From: Paraburkholderia sp. C35
GTDB lineage: Bacteria; Pseudomonadota; Gammaproteobacteria; Burkholderiales; Burkholderiaceae
Reading direction: 5' to 3'
DNA: 64,000 nt
Assembly: GCF_003121405.1 (NCBI RefSeq)
Contig: NZ_QBUY01000031.1
Span: forward strand, 1 to 64,000
Positions 1 to 9,856 of this stretch are shown here, piece by piece. The first letter of the stretch is position 1. Each line of letters opens with the position of its first letter. The notes under the pieces are model-generated. The model was not told the DNA's origin. It saw only the letters and a program-made list of their open reading frames with translations, and did no database searches. Made by a program: the position numbers and the translations under genes.

Positions 1-243
1 CGCCTTCAACGAATCGCTTCATGAGTCACCCGGTCTCAATGCGTTGATTCAGTTTAGGCGAGGAGTGCGTTTTCACATAGGCTCGACCCGGAACCGCCGT
101 TCAAGTTCGGACCACCACAACGGCCGCTTACAGGTGCAACCGCCATTCGCACCGGCGAGTCCCCGGTCATTGCGGTCGATTCCACATTCGCGGATTCAAG
201 TCCTCCGCAATGTCGGGTTCCGAGCGGCGGCCGCCCATTTGCA

Positions 244-2208
244 TCAGGCTGTCTCAAGCAGCGCGTTGAACGTCTTAAACAGATGCTCCGCGCGGTCTAG
301 CAATGTCGCAGTGTCGGCGTCCTTCGCATCCAGGAATGCGGGATTGCGGATCAACCAACCGGAAGGCGCGAAGTGAGCGAACTCATCCACCTCCGCCGGC
401 ATGACGCGAAACGCGGCTTCGGCCTGTTTGACCACGCGGTGCGTCTTCGTGTCAGCGGCTTGCAGTCGCTCGGCGGTCAGTTTGTCCTTGATTTTTAGCC
501 CATAGGCTTCGTTCAAAAGTTCGGCGTATTTCTCATGGGGAAACAGGTCCTCGACATCGCCTTCCTCCTGCTCCGTGAAGTCAGCGATCGTAAACACGTG
601 ATCGGCCTGAAGCAGTTGATGTTTTCGCAACCCTTCGATCTTCTTTTTATCGCCGATGGCGATGTCGCATAACACGGCCATGTTCAATCGGTTCGAACCG
701 CACAGCGACGCGAAGGATGCGATCTTATCGATACCGCCGCCGGGGCATAGCGTCCAGCGCGGGTCCAAGCCTGTGCGTTTGCGTTGAGTCAACGCTGACG
801 ATAGCGCTTGCAAATACAAGACGTCCGAGGGCCCTTCGACCAACAACGTGTTTTTGCCGACGAACAGGCTTTGCGTCAGGTCGTAACCCAGCGCGCCTTG
901 CAACGGGAATAAGGTGTCTTTGTTGACCATCAACACATCGTCGCGAACCTTCGTGCCTTCGACTTTCGCGCGTTGGCGTTGGTCGTAGTGCACCACGTCT
1001 TCAACGATCAGTACGTCCGCGAGCCGATCGCTGGGTACCATGAACGGCGAATGGGTCGTGAAAATTACCTGATGGTTGGGCAGCAGACGTTCTTCGATAT
1101 AGCGCAAGAGGTCCGCTTGCGCCCTTCCGTGCAAGGTCAAACCGGGCTCGTCCAACAGGATGATGGCGTTACCAGTGATCTTTTGCAGTTGCTTGAACTG
1201 CGCGAGGAACGAGAAGAACCACACGAAGCCGGCGCTGCGCTCCGACAACGGCACGCTGGCGCGATGGTGGTGGTTGGTGATCCACGCTTTCGCGACGTTG
1301 CCGGCGTTCATCGGCGGCACGTCCTCCGGAAGGCCTGCGGCGATGTCAATCTTCACCGCGAGCGCGTCGTTCTGCGTCCAGTATTCGAAGATTTCATCGG
1401 AAATCTTGTTCGACGCACCCTCGCACTTGGCTTTCAGTTCTTCAAGTTTTCTCGATGCAAGCAACTCCTCAACTGACGTGCCTGCATACGCCAGAAAGTC
1501 CAGGAAAATTCTGTCGGATGCGTTGAGTGTGTTCGCAGCCTTGGCGGCGGCAAGGGCGTTGATCGATACCTCGCCGGACATGCGCTCAAAGTGTGAGGTC
1601 AGGAAAAACTTGGGAAGCCGTGGGGCCAATACGTCGATGACCGCCAAGGAAAAACGTTGATCACGGAACGCCGTGAGGACAGCCAGCAACGCTTGCAGAC
1701 GCGGGGATTGTTGCGGTTGTGCGGCGATCGCTGCAGCGGCGGCCTTCGCGTCGCCCGCGCCTTTCAGCACCTCCCGCTCCACCGCGTCGAGCTCGTGCTT
1801 GTCCATCAAAAACGCTAGCGCCGCAGCATCATCGACGGGCACGCTCCATTCCTTTTTCTCGTAACCGATCCCGCGGGTCAGCTCGATCTCAGGCTTGATC
1901 AGTGCCTTGTCGCCTAGGACCGCGGCGACGGCAGCAACATCAGTGTCATCTAATGTCCATGAGGTGTTAACGACGATGGACCGTCCTTCAGGATGCCGCT
2001 CGTCGAAATCGCTCACGAAACGACGCGGGTAGTCCCTAGTCTTGTCGTATATGAACGTGCCATAAGGGTTCAGGCCGTAAAGCGCTGACAGCAGCGCTGT
2101 TTTGCCTGCCTCGTTTTTCCCAACGAGGCACGTCATGTTGCCCACGTTAAACTTGCCGCTGTCCTCGACGGATCGGAAGTTCGTCACCTGCACCGTTTTT
2201 AGTCTCAT
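244..2208 (-). CDS. OLD-family ATP-dependent endonuclease (ABC ATPase + TOPRIM)
   Basis: ATP-powered DNA nuclease of the OLD (overcoming lysogenization defect) family. The chosen ATG gives 654 residues and follows AGGG; an upstream in-frame start would only add a basic tail before the conserved MRLKTVQVTNFRS. The Walker A GKNEAGKT is at residues 30-37, an ABC-like signature (LSERSAGF) and Walker B (IILLDEPG) follow mid-protein, and the C-terminal half has a TOPRIM domain with its glutamate in LVEGPSD (about residue 456) and an acidic motif in VLCDIAIGD (about 514). No UvrD-like helicase lies beside it, so it looks like a stand-alone OLD protein rather than a Gabija pair. Its family suggests phage defence, which is an inference here. 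Confidence 0.9.
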   Translation of the reverse strand: MRLKTVQVTNFRSVEDSGKFNVGNMTCLVGKNEAGKTALLSALYGLNPYGTFIYDKTRDYPRRFVSDFDERHPEGRSIVVNTSWTLDDTDVAAVAAVLGDKALIKPEIELTRGIGYEKKEWSVPVDDAAALAFLMDKHELDAVEREVLKGAGDAKAAAAAIAAQPQQSPRLQALLAVLTAFRDQRFSLAVIDVLAPRLPKFFLTSHFERMSGEVSINALAAAKAANTLNASDRIFLDFLAYAGTSVEELLASRKLEELKAKCEGASNKISDEIFEYWTQNDALAVKIDIAAGLPEDVPPMNAGNVAKAWITNHHHRASVPLSERSAGFVWFFSFLAQFKQLQKITGNAIILLDEPGLTLHGRAQADLLRYIEERLLPNHQVIFTTHSPFMVPSDRLADVLIVEDVVHYDQRQRAKVEGTKVRDDVLMVNKDTLFPLQGALGYDLTQSLFVGKNTLLVEGPSDVLYLQALSSALTQRKRTGLDPRWTLCPGGGIDKIASFASLCGSNRLNMAVLCDIAIGDKKKIEGLRKHQLLQADHVFTIADFTEQEEGDVEDLFPHEKYAELLNEAYGLKIKDKLTAERLQAADTKTHRVVKQAEAAFRVMPAEVDEFAHFAPSGWLIRNPAFLDAKDADTATLLDRAEHLFKTFNALLETA

Positions 2209-2933
2209 CGTCGGCCCTACTTTTGTTGAATTGTGTGGATACGGGCCTCGGCGCCCGACGCGAAAACATAGCACAAGAACGGTGCGGATTTTCGATTCCT
2301 CGACTGCACTTGCCTCGGTAGGGGAATCGACACAGCAAGGGAGGACAGGCATCAATGATCAGGGAACGAGCGGGGAAGCCCGCAGGCCTTCCTAGAGACC
2401 AGCCATTCGAAAGAGGGGCTTCACGGTCTGCTTCCCGGACTGAGCGGTCGCTCGAATGACCGTGGGACACACCCAACGAAGGGCCGGAATTGGCCGCTCG
2501 ATGACTGTTACTCCTCGAATGGGTCAGCTTCAAACGTTGCTCTTCCATTGACGTACTCTCGACTCCATGTGTCTCGATGATCCTCTCCTCAGCCCTTGAC
2601 AGCAAAAAAAAGCGTTTTGCGGGCACTGCGCCTGCTTGGCGAAGAGAGCAATGATTGACCATCTACCCAGACCTGTGCACGAAAGCTCATAGCGACTCAT
2701 GCAGCGCGATCTTCGGAAGGGTTCGAGCGCCTATGCTCCAAGCACGCACTGTTGCCAGCGATCCAGCGAGGTATGTCGAACGGCCGGTCGTGGCCGTTCT
2801 TCGCCCTTACCCGACATTCATCTGTTTCAGAACTCTTTCATGTGTTCCGCACTATCAGAATTATTAACAACATTTGAGTCCACCCAACAAACGATCGCTA
2901 CGCTGGCGCAGAAGGGCTTGCAATCTGTTGCCG
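2209..2933. other. 725-bp spacer without a convincing gene
   Basis: Open frames here are low-complexity shadows. A short inverted repeat lies at 2778-2799 (GAACGGCC, 6-nt loop, GGCCGTTC) with no following T run. Several GGCCG and CGAATG words recur in this spacer, which gives it the look of eroded intergenic filler. No promoter was identified with confidence. Confidence 0.4.
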
Positions 2934-3704
2934 TCAATCTGGCAACACGGCAAGCTTTGCGATACGCAACGCCATCCATTTAACACCGTGTCTATCGAAA
3001 TTGATTTGGGCTTTCAAATCGTCACCCTTCCCTTCCAATGAAAGTACTTTACCAGGTCCAAACTTGGGACTAAATACGTTTGCACCAGGCCTCATTCCAT
3101 CAGGCATGTAATGCTCGCTCTTTTCGGCGTAAGTGCTAACAGACTCTGCGCCTAGACCATCCGTTATCCGTTGAACCATTGTTTCGAGCGCCTCCAGCCT
3201 CATTGCCGTTTCGGCTTCCTCCGGAACAACAGGCTTGATCGCAATTTTGAATGTACTTGGTATTGCGCTCGTTGGATTGTGAAGTACTTCCTTGATTGCC
3301 TTCGTGAGACTGAGTCGAAGCTTCGCACCCCAGTCAGGATGATCTTTGTCGTAGACCAGAACGCGGATCGACCGAAGATCAAACGGCACATCTTCAATTG
3401 ACTTCGCGATGAGAATGACGGGCTTCGAAATGGCGTGCGCCAACCCGAGCTCGTAAAAGACGTTCGGGTTGCGGTCAGTCAATTCAGCAACCAGCAGTTT
3501 TGCCTGTTGAATGCCCTGCCAAATGTCATCGACGATGGTCGTTGGGCGATATAAGCTATCTCCTCGAATCGCGTACAGACCACATTCTTCCAGTGCCGGC
3601 TTCACGATATGACTGAAGTACGTATCAAATGGCTCACCGAACGGAGAAATGACAAAGCTAGTATCAACAGCAGGAATTGCGGAATCGACAAGAGTATCGG
3701 GCAT
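2934..3704 (-). CDS. TIR-like nucleotide-hydrolase protein with C-terminal UvrD/PcrA-type Tudor module
   Basis: A 256-residue protein with two recognisable parts. Residues 15-115 form a TIR-like/deoxyribosyltransferase-like Rossmann domain: FVISPFGE opens the first strand, a DDIW stretch follows, and NPNVFYELGLAHA (about 79-91) carries the probable catalytic glutamate at 85, then KPVILIA and DVPFDLR. Such domains cleave nucleotides such as NAD in several immune effectors. After a helical linker, residues 203-256 (GMRPGANVFSPKFGPGKVL onward) match the small Tudor-like domain that ends UvrD and PcrA helicases and contacts RNA polymerase. No helicase motifs are present. No strong ribosome binding site precedes the ATG. 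Defence role is inferred. Confidence 0.72.
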   Translation of the reverse strand: MPDTLVDSAIPAVDTSFVISPFGEPFDTYFSHIVKPALEECGLYAIRGDSLYRPTTIVDDIWQGIQQAKLLVAELTDRNPNVFYELGLAHAISKPVILIAKSIEDVPFDLRSIRVLVYDKDHPDWGAKLRLSLTKAIKEVLHNPTSAIPSTFKIAIKPVVPEEAETAMRLEALETMVQRITDGLGAESVSTYAEKSEHYMPDGMRPGANVFSPKFGPGKVLSLEGKGDDLKAQINFDRHGVKWMALRIAKLAVLPD

Positions 3705-3827
3705 ATGCGGGAACGAATAATTTTAGCGCTGAAGCCAGTCGTATGCTTACCTGCGCCCCTAGTCTGTAGCAGCCTCAAAATCAACGCCGAAGTGGTTCGC
3801 CAAGTAACCGGAGAGGCATACTTGCAG

Positions 3828-4337
3828 TCACGTGGACGCCGTGGATTCCGAAGTTGATAGGTCAGAGCCGCAGTGTTTGCATTTAATGGCGGCGGCTTTG
3901 ATGTCTTCGGCGCAGAAAGGACACTTCTTCAGTTCGGATGCGGCTGCTGTCTGCTCTGACACCTTCCGAGAAAAGGCGGTATCGATTGGTCTGTTTGCCG
4001 CGATGTCTGTGAGCACACTTTCTCCACGAGAGTTCGTCCAAGAGGAGACATCTTCCGTTGGCGTTTGCGCAGCCACTCCCTCTGCACCCGTATAGGCCCA
4101 GACAAGGGCGCCCACCCAACCCAGTAGTGTCCAGCCAAGCATGAGGTTCAGAACAAAGATGGCGACACGGTTTGGGTGCTTCCGATGTACCGCTACGAAC
4201 GTCGGGGAAAAATACAACGCGACTGATGCGGGGAAAAAGATAATCGCGCAGACAAGCGCGATGCCGTTAGTGCCACTTCCAATAAGACCAGTGACTAACA
4301 CAAGTGCCACCAATCCCAAAATCCACGCGATACTCAT
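3828..4337 (-). CDS. Superinfection-immunity-like membrane protein with zinc ribbon
   Basis: A 169-residue membrane protein. Hydrophobic segments fill residues 1-28, 30-50 and about 57-80. The last contains HPNRVAIFVLNLMLGWTLLG, the hallmark of the family that includes the phage T4 superinfection immunity protein Imm, which blocks DNA entry of related phages. A soluble linker leads to a zinc ribbon with CPFC and CKHCG knuckles near residue 140-160. It follows the TIR-like gene on the same strand by about 120 bp, but the gap argues against tight coupling. The Imm-like fold is widespread and need not mean phage exclusion here. Confidence 0.75.
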   Translation of the reverse strand: MSIAWILGLVALVLVTGLIGSGTNGIALVCAIIFFPASVALYFSPTFVAVHRKHPNRVAIFVLNLMLGWTLLGWVGALVWAYTGAEGVAAQTPTEDVSSWTNSRGESVLTDIAANRPIDTAFSRKVSEQTAAASELKKCPFCAEDIKAAAIKCKHCGSDLSTSESTAST

Positions 4338-4596
4338 CTAGCCCCCGGATATGTTTTTCTATGTCGTTGGCGAATATTATCATGTGGCAATGATGGCACT
4401 GCACTCGTCCCTGCACGTTCAAGCGCCCGGCGTTATCCGCGCTCGCTGCTTGCCACGAACTGACACCTGAACGGCGACAACGGCTGATGCGATGCAATTC
4501 ATGGTACGGGGACATCCGCTGCTGCCACCGTCGTAAAGTTCTTGCCGCGATGGCCGTTAAACAATGAAACCAACCGATGACCGTTCCGGGAGTTTG

Positions 4597-4859
4597 ATGA
4601 GCAAGCAATACACGTTTCCGGTCACTAATTTGCGCGCCAAGAAGGCCGAGATGGCTCATGCTCTTCACGACAATGGCGTCGCCCTGGGTACTGCCAGCCA
4701 AGACGCATCAACGATTTTTTGCGAGATATCGACGCGCTCCAGTCTCTACAGCGCGCAGTCAATCTCCTCGAGAAACTCGTCGAGCAACGCGTTGATGTTG
4801 CTGAAGAGCACCGTGCCGAAATCGATGATGTTCTGGAGCGGCTGCGCGTCGTCCACTAG
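4597..4859 (+). pseudogene. Small coding region with an apparent -1 frameshift
   Basis: An ATG with a good ribosome binding site (GGGAG, 6 nt upstream) opens MSKQYTFPVTNLRAKKAEM and runs about 40 codons. After the T6 tract near 4709-4714 the coding character moves to the -1 frame, which reads RINDFLRDIDALQSLQRAVN and onward, a strongly helical, charged, coiled-coil-like tail ending at a TAG at 4857-4859. Joined, the two halves make a protein of about 87 residues. Either a one-base loss in the T tract has broken the gene, or the tract is a slippage site. The family is not recognised. Isolated plus-strand gene between minus-strand genes. Confidence 0.4.
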
Positions 4860-4999
4860 AACGTGAACGGCTGACGCTGCGGTCACATCAATGCTCCACG
4901 GCGAAAGCCAGAGATGATTACGTGGGATACGTGACGTAGCCGATTGCAACCGGACGATGCAGCTCAGAGGTTTCGTCCAGTGAAATTATGCAATTGAGA

Positions 5000-5521
5000 T
5001 TAGGCGTCGAAATAGATCGATTCGAGCGAAAGCGAAACCTCGAAAATGGACCGTTTTCGCAGTCCTTCGACGCCATAACATTGCACCTGCCCGCGAGACC
5101 TGATGATCATTACCTCACGAGCCCCGCTTTCGAGGTAAGCGTTCACCCTGTTGGCGATACCCGTCGTAGGTCTGTCCAGAAGCACCTCGACGCAGATATC
5201 CGGTGCAAACGGGATCGGCAAATCCCGGTCGATGCCTTCCCACTTCTCTGGCAGCATCCACACTACGTCCGGGACCCGGATGCCAAACGACCGCGTTATC
5301 GCTGCAGTCGACATCCCGGCAACATGCCCAATCTGTTCGGCAATCTGGCAGTAGACGCCAGTAGAAATAATCTGTCGTCCAGCCGATTGTTGTGGAAACG
5401 CTACCACATCCCCATGTTGACTCACCTCAGAGCATGCTGGTCGACCGCTATCAGCACCAGCATTAATTCGACACCAGGTTGCAACCAATCCGTCCTGTTC
5501 CAGAAAAGTCGACACGGGCAA
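5000..5521 (-). CDS. Uma2-family (DUF820) PD-(D/E)XK nuclease-like protein
   Basis: A 173-residue Uma2-family protein. Family signatures are clear: RVPDVVWM, then FAPDICVEVL carrying the Asp and Glu expected of the PD-(D/E)XK fold, then NAYLESGAREVMIIRSRG and a terminal strand FEVSLSLESI. The N-terminal 40 residues are less typical. Uma2 proteins are abundant in cyanobacteria and often sit near mobile or defence genes; their substrate is generally unknown. It stands alone, with noncoding DNA on both sides. Confidence 0.75.
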   Translation of the reverse strand: MPVSTFLEQDGLVATWCRINAGADSGRPACSEVSQHGDVVAFPQQSAGRQIISTGVYCQIAEQIGHVAGMSTAAITRSFGIRVPDVVWMLPEKWEGIDRDLPIPFAPDICVEVLLDRPTTGIANRVNAYLESGAREVMIIRSRGQVQCYGVEGLRKRSIFEVSLSLESIYFDA

Positions 5522-6134
5522 AAGCCTTTAGTAGGTGATTGCGTAAGGGTATTCTCTTTCTGACTTCTTGAACATATTGTCTCCGCCAAGGAGACTCAGA
5601 CGGCACACGAAATGCCCTCCGAGCAATTTCAACATCGCTTCACCTAACACATTTCGAATGCCGACAACCGGGGTTCGCGCGATCGCCGTTTGCACTCGCG
5701 TCGTTGGTTCTTTTTTCATCATTTATGAATCTGCAGCGTGGATCGGGAGTTGGGCAAAAAGACCCTCCCGGATGCCGATCAGTCACATGAATGCTGTCGG
5801 TTGGCCAGGATGAATGACTCTAGCTGCGCGCGAGGCTATCAACGCTGCGCGCGAGACTCCGATAAAGATGTATCCGAAGTCATCATCGAACCAGGACGGT
5901 GGGCGATGTCGGACCCGGCCGACGCTGAGGTTCAAACGATTTCGTTTCGCTTTTGATCTGATGAGCCGCATTGAGGTGATGCATTACGTTCGCCGAGATT
6001 CAGACAACGAGGGCACCCAGATTCCCGCTCGATAAGTCTATTCGTTTCGCGCGCAAACAGTCTCGATCATACTGGATTTGCGCTTTAAATCGTCATATTG
6101 CGACAAAACCCAAAGTCGACCATCGGCGTGCGGG
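5522..6134. other. 613-bp spacer with one weak open frame
   Basis: The only candidate is a minus-strand frame at 5528-5722 (64 codons, starting MMKKEPTTRVQTAIARTPVV) that lacks a ribosome binding site and any recognised family. It may be an eroded gene end. The rest has no supported gene, repeat or RNA. Confidence 0.35.
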
Positions 6135-9100
6135 TCACGTGCGTGGAACATCAACGGAGCTGGACGTCGCCTGCATTCTCGAATGCACCTCCTGACCGAC
6201 CATGACGCGCAAGATGCCCCAGTCCTCTAGGCCGTCGACGTGCACCTTTAGCGAGTTCAGCCGGTCGTTATCGAGCAGTTCGCAGACAAATCGCGAAAAT
6301 GAACGCGCATCGTCACCAATGCTCATGACGACATCTGCAGTAGACAGCATCTTTCCGAGTGCGACCGTCGAGAACTCTGGGCGCACGAACCATCGCGCGG
6401 CCAGGTAGGCGCGCATCTGATCGTGAACGAACTCGAAGCTCTCTGCCAAGGGACGCAGGATCCTCAGCCGCTCATTGCCGCCCAATGATTCTCGTGACAT
6501 TTCGCGCAATATGCTAGGTGGGAGAGCGTCGCTTGGCTGTAAATTTCGCTTGTTCTGTGACATCAGTTCCCAAGCCGCATGCTCCAGATGCATGCGCCGG
6601 TCCTTCCAAAGCGAATCGCTCAAAGCGGGTGGACGTGACGTCTCGACGGCCAGCTCGTACATCTCACCCAGCCTGGAAGGCACCTGAATCGGCACGTCAC
6701 TCCTGCTAATCAGATCGACTATGAGGCGAACGTCATAGCCAGAGCGTAGATGCGCGCGCAAGCCTGATTCTGTTATCGCGCGCTTGGCTTGATTGGAGTG
6801 TGGCTCGCCGAGGTAGAGATCAAGCAGGTCATCCGTGAGAGCGTGCAGGTCGGCCGGCAGATACCACGCTTGAAAATCCTCTGGCGGCGTGTCCTGAGAT
6901 GTCACCAAAATTGGCGTTTCTGGATAATGTGAAACGAAAGTAGTCAGGCTGTTCGTGCGGCCTGCTTCGTTCAGCCCGTCGACCGCGACGCCCAAACTGC
7001 CCGATCGCACGACATCTCGCAGCAGCCGATCGTTTTCGAAGCTCATCCCTTCTCTCGCAAGCGTCCCCTTGATTCCATTAAAGACCCAAGACTCATCCGC
7101 GGCGTCCGATCCTCCGTCTCCGTATGTCCTCGCCGAGAACGCGACGAGTACGCAGCCTTGCTTCCTGAACGCACCGAACGACGTCGCGGATGTGAGATAT
7201 TGCATTTTGAGCAAGTGGTTGAAAAGCGCAGTCTTGCCCATGCCACTGTTACCCTGAATCCATACTCGACGACCCTGCATCGTCGGGTGACAAACCGCGT
7301 CGCTTTGCCTGACCGCGCCGGATTTCGACGCCAGCCGCACGGCAAGATAAGGCACGTTATGGGCCTTTAGAGTCGATTGGCGCCGATTGTGATAGTACAG
7401 GTCTGCAATCCAGAGCTGCGCCCATCGCACATGGGCTACCAGACGCATCGGGTAATACGAAAAGAATTTCCATAAGCTGTCGTCCGCCAGAATCTTGAAC
7501 GCCCTGCTCGAACGGCGCGCGCGATAAAAGACGTAGCAAAAAATTGCAAGCCCCCCTAAAAAAAGCCACGGCAGGCCACGCACCACATTCCAAAGATAAA
7601 AAGATGGCGTGTTCTGGTAAATGCTCTTGATCGAGGCTGCCTCAGAATCGAAGTTGGCGTTGTCGAGTCGCGTCGCCAGTTTGGCCAGTAGCGGGTATGT
7701 TGTAACGCCGAATTCTCCGGCCTGCGCACTTGCAACCTTCTGCACGACGCGTGCAACATATGTACGGAGGGCGGGCATCTTCACGTTGTCATTCGTAGGC
7801 GTGTCGGGATCAACGGGGATATTGATATCGGGCCAAAGTTTGTTGAATGTCGTCAGCAATTCGACCGCGGTCTTGCCTGAGATCTTCCTGGGATTAGGAA
7901 AAATGCCCGCCTCGCGATCATTGACCCATTCGAAGACGGTTGCCTCGTCCGAGCTCAGTGGACCGAGCAAGTAGCAGCCGAGCCGAAGTTTCGCCAGATT
8001 GTGCTGTTCGGTGAGGCTCGCTTCAAGGCACGCGAGACGCTCGTGCAGAGTCGGACGCACCGACCGCACCTGGGGCGGCACGGCCGGTTCCGATTGAGAT
8101 TCCGGTCGCGCACTGGGTCTGGGTGACGCGTCGCTGACGGCCTGCCGCCGCCTCGCCACGGCGCTCGACGCCTGAATGGCGGAATCACCAACTGCGACTT
8201 TCTCCTCGTTATCGGCGCGATCTAGCAGTTCGCGCGCTGTGACTTTGACCTCGGGATCAGTGGCACCCAGCAGCTTTTCAATCGAGTCTCTGAATTTTTC
8301 GACGCTGCTCATGTGTCCGAGCGCGTCGAGCGCCGCGAGCCGCGTGGCCGAGTCCTGGAATCTCAGCGCTTTTGCGACAGCCGGAGCCTGACGCGCACCC
8401 GCTTCGTGCATGCCAGCCAGATCCGTTGCGGCTGCAACCCGGACTTCGCCGTAGGAATCGTTCAGCAACCCCGCGACTTGCGGCGCAAAGCGCTCGCCAA
8501 CCGGTCCGATGCCAGAAAGAACCTCCGCTGCCGTGATGCGCACGTCCATGCGCGGGTTGTTGAGCTGACGTGCGATGCGGGCGGCCTGCTGCGGCGTGAC
8601 GCCGGAGTGCTCGTTGAGTCTGGACACAACGTCCAGCGATTCGCCTTTCTCGAGCAATTCGATGCGCAAATCGACTTCACTCAGATCAGGAACCCGCTCG
8701 GCAACGCCTGGGACGACTTCAGGGTCGGGCGGCTCTCGAATTCCCAGGGCGTGTTTTGCTGCCTCTCGAACATCTGGGTCGGGGTCCACGATTAGTGCAT
8801 CAATCGCCGCTTGATACGAAGTGGCTTCCTTTCCCATGGCCATCAAGGTATTGACAGCAGCGGTCCTTAGCGAAGGATCTTTATCTGACAGTAGCTCCTC
8901 GATTCGAGGACCAAGACCTATCGAGACCGGTCCGAGTTTCCCAATGGCGTTTATCACGTTAGCCTGATGGGTCTGTTTGAATCGCTGCCAAAGTTCCTCC
9001 AGCAGATCGTCGGGAGACTCGTCGGGCTGGTTCGACGATCCGTGGGCATTGATCCACATGACCGCCTCTTCCCGTGTATCCAGAACCGGATCGTGCAGCG

Positions 9101-9275
9101 CATCGAGCAGTGCCGAATACGACCAGGCATACGCCGCGCCGCTGTGCGTCGACGCGCAGACGACAAGCAAGAGTGCGAGCGAGACGCGGCGTCCAATAGA
9201 TAATCTTAGTACGGGACAGTGTTCACGAGACGAGTTCGGGAGTGGGCGCGTTCGTACTAAGATCGCTCTTTTCAT
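6135..9275 (-). CDS. Membrane-anchored HEAT-repeat STAND/NACHT-type NTPase
   Basis: A 1046-residue protein in three parts. A signal-anchor-like segment lies at about 29-50. Residues 55-370 are HEAT-type helical repeats, with recurring D-P-x-V-R-x-A-A and L-G patterns, so this part may face the periplasm. A single transmembrane helix (WLFLGGLAIFCYVFY) lies at about 560-583. The cytoplasmic part has Walker A GNSGMGKTALF at about 674-681, Walker B LGVAVDGLNEAG near 765, then a sensor-like ILVTSQD and a helical C-terminus, as in NACHT/STAND ATPases. The ATG follows a strong GGGGGATGGG. STAND ATPases often act as defence sensors, but an outside sensor domain would be unusual. Monocistronic. Confidence 0.75.
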   Translation of the reverse strand: MKRAILVRTRPLPNSSREHCPVLRLSIGRRVSLALLLVVCASTHSGAAYAWSYSALLDALHDPVLDTREEAVMWINAHGSSNQPDESPDDLLEELWQRFKQTHQANVINAIGKLGPVSIGLGPRIEELLSDKDPSLRTAAVNTLMAMGKEATSYQAAIDALIVDPDPDVREAAKHALGIREPPDPEVVPGVAERVPDLSEVDLRIELLEKGESLDVVSRLNEHSGVTPQQAARIARQLNNPRMDVRITAAEVLSGIGPVGERFAPQVAGLLNDSYGEVRVAAATDLAGMHEAGARQAPAVAKALRFQDSATRLAALDALGHMSSVEKFRDSIEKLLGATDPEVKVTARELLDRADNEEKVAVGDSAIQASSAVARRRQAVSDASPRPSARPESQSEPAVPPQVRSVRPTLHERLACLEASLTEQHNLAKLRLGCYLLGPLSSDEATVFEWVNDREAGIFPNPRKISGKTAVELLTTFNKLWPDINIPVDPDTPTNDNVKMPALRTYVARVVQKVASAQAGEFGVTTYPLLAKLATRLDNANFDSEAASIKSIYQNTPSFYLWNVVRGLPWLFLGGLAIFCYVFYRARRSSRAFKILADDSLWKFFSYYPMRLVAHVRWAQLWIADLYYHNRRQSTLKAHNVPYLAVRLASKSGAVRQSDAVCHPTMQGRRVWIQGNSGMGKTALFNHLLKMQYLTSATSFGAFRKQGCVLVAFSARTYGDGGSDAADESWVFNGIKGTLAREGMSFENDRLLRDVVRSGSLGVAVDGLNEAGRTNSLTTFVSHYPETPILVTSQDTPPEDFQAWYLPADLHALTDDLLDLYLGEPHSNQAKRAITESGLRAHLRSGYDVRLIVDLISRSDVPIQVPSRLGEMYELAVETSRPPALSDSLWKDRRMHLEHAAWELMSQNKRNLQPSDALPPSILREMSRESLGGNERLRILRPLAESFEFVHDQMRAYLAARWFVRPEFSTVALGKMLSTADVVMSIGDDARSFSRFVCELLDNDRLNSLKVHVDGLEDWGILRVMVGQEVHSRMQATSSSVDVPRT

Positions 9276-9856
9276 TACCCATCCCCCAGTGGCGGAAAAA
9301 AGAATGGACCATTTCAGTAAACACCTATGGTACGCGATGCGAACGAAGCGAAGTAGCCGCCGCGCCTTGCACTTTAGAAATTTTCGACATGGTGATGATA
9401 GTAGTGGCCTTCATCGGCCTTGTCGTCAAGGCGCTTTTCCGACCGGGTTGCGGGACTCGTGCCTCCGTCGTCTCTCTCCTCCTCAACACCCATGCCATCA
9501 TGCAGAAAAATTCCACGGCCGCCAAACTAATCGAGGGTCATCGAAAGGGCTTGGTTATGATTAGGCACCCGGTCCCGACATGTTGATGACTCAGAGTTCC
9601 GTGCGGCAGGCATTGACGCGTGGGCCGGCGGCATTGCGGAATTGCGGAATTGCCTTCCTGAGCGCAGCAAACGGGGCAACAGTTGCAAACCTTGGCGGTC
9701 TAGACTCGCAAAAAAACTTGACCCCGAGATAGATGACCCGGACCTGAGGCGTCGAGCTCGGGATGAACCCGTCGATCCGCGTCGCAGGTTACAGCGGAAC
9801 AATCGTGCACAGTTGCAGCGTTATGATCTTGCATCCAAACAACTAAGTGAGTGCGA
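9276..9856. other. 581-bp spacer between divergent genes
   Basis: A plus-strand frame from about 9585 reads continuously towards the next gene (contains DPEIDDPDLRRRARDEP) but has no start signal and no recognised family. No clear promoter, terminator or repeat was seen. Confidence 0.3.

Noticed and set aside
1..243. Small minus-strand frame at 54-257
   Set aside because: No start signal and no protein-like pattern; the first 243 bp hold no supported feature.
244..2208. OLD nuclease as part of a Gabija system
   Set aside because: No UvrD-like helicase gene lies on either side; the neighbour carries only a UvrD-type Tudor module without helicase motifs.
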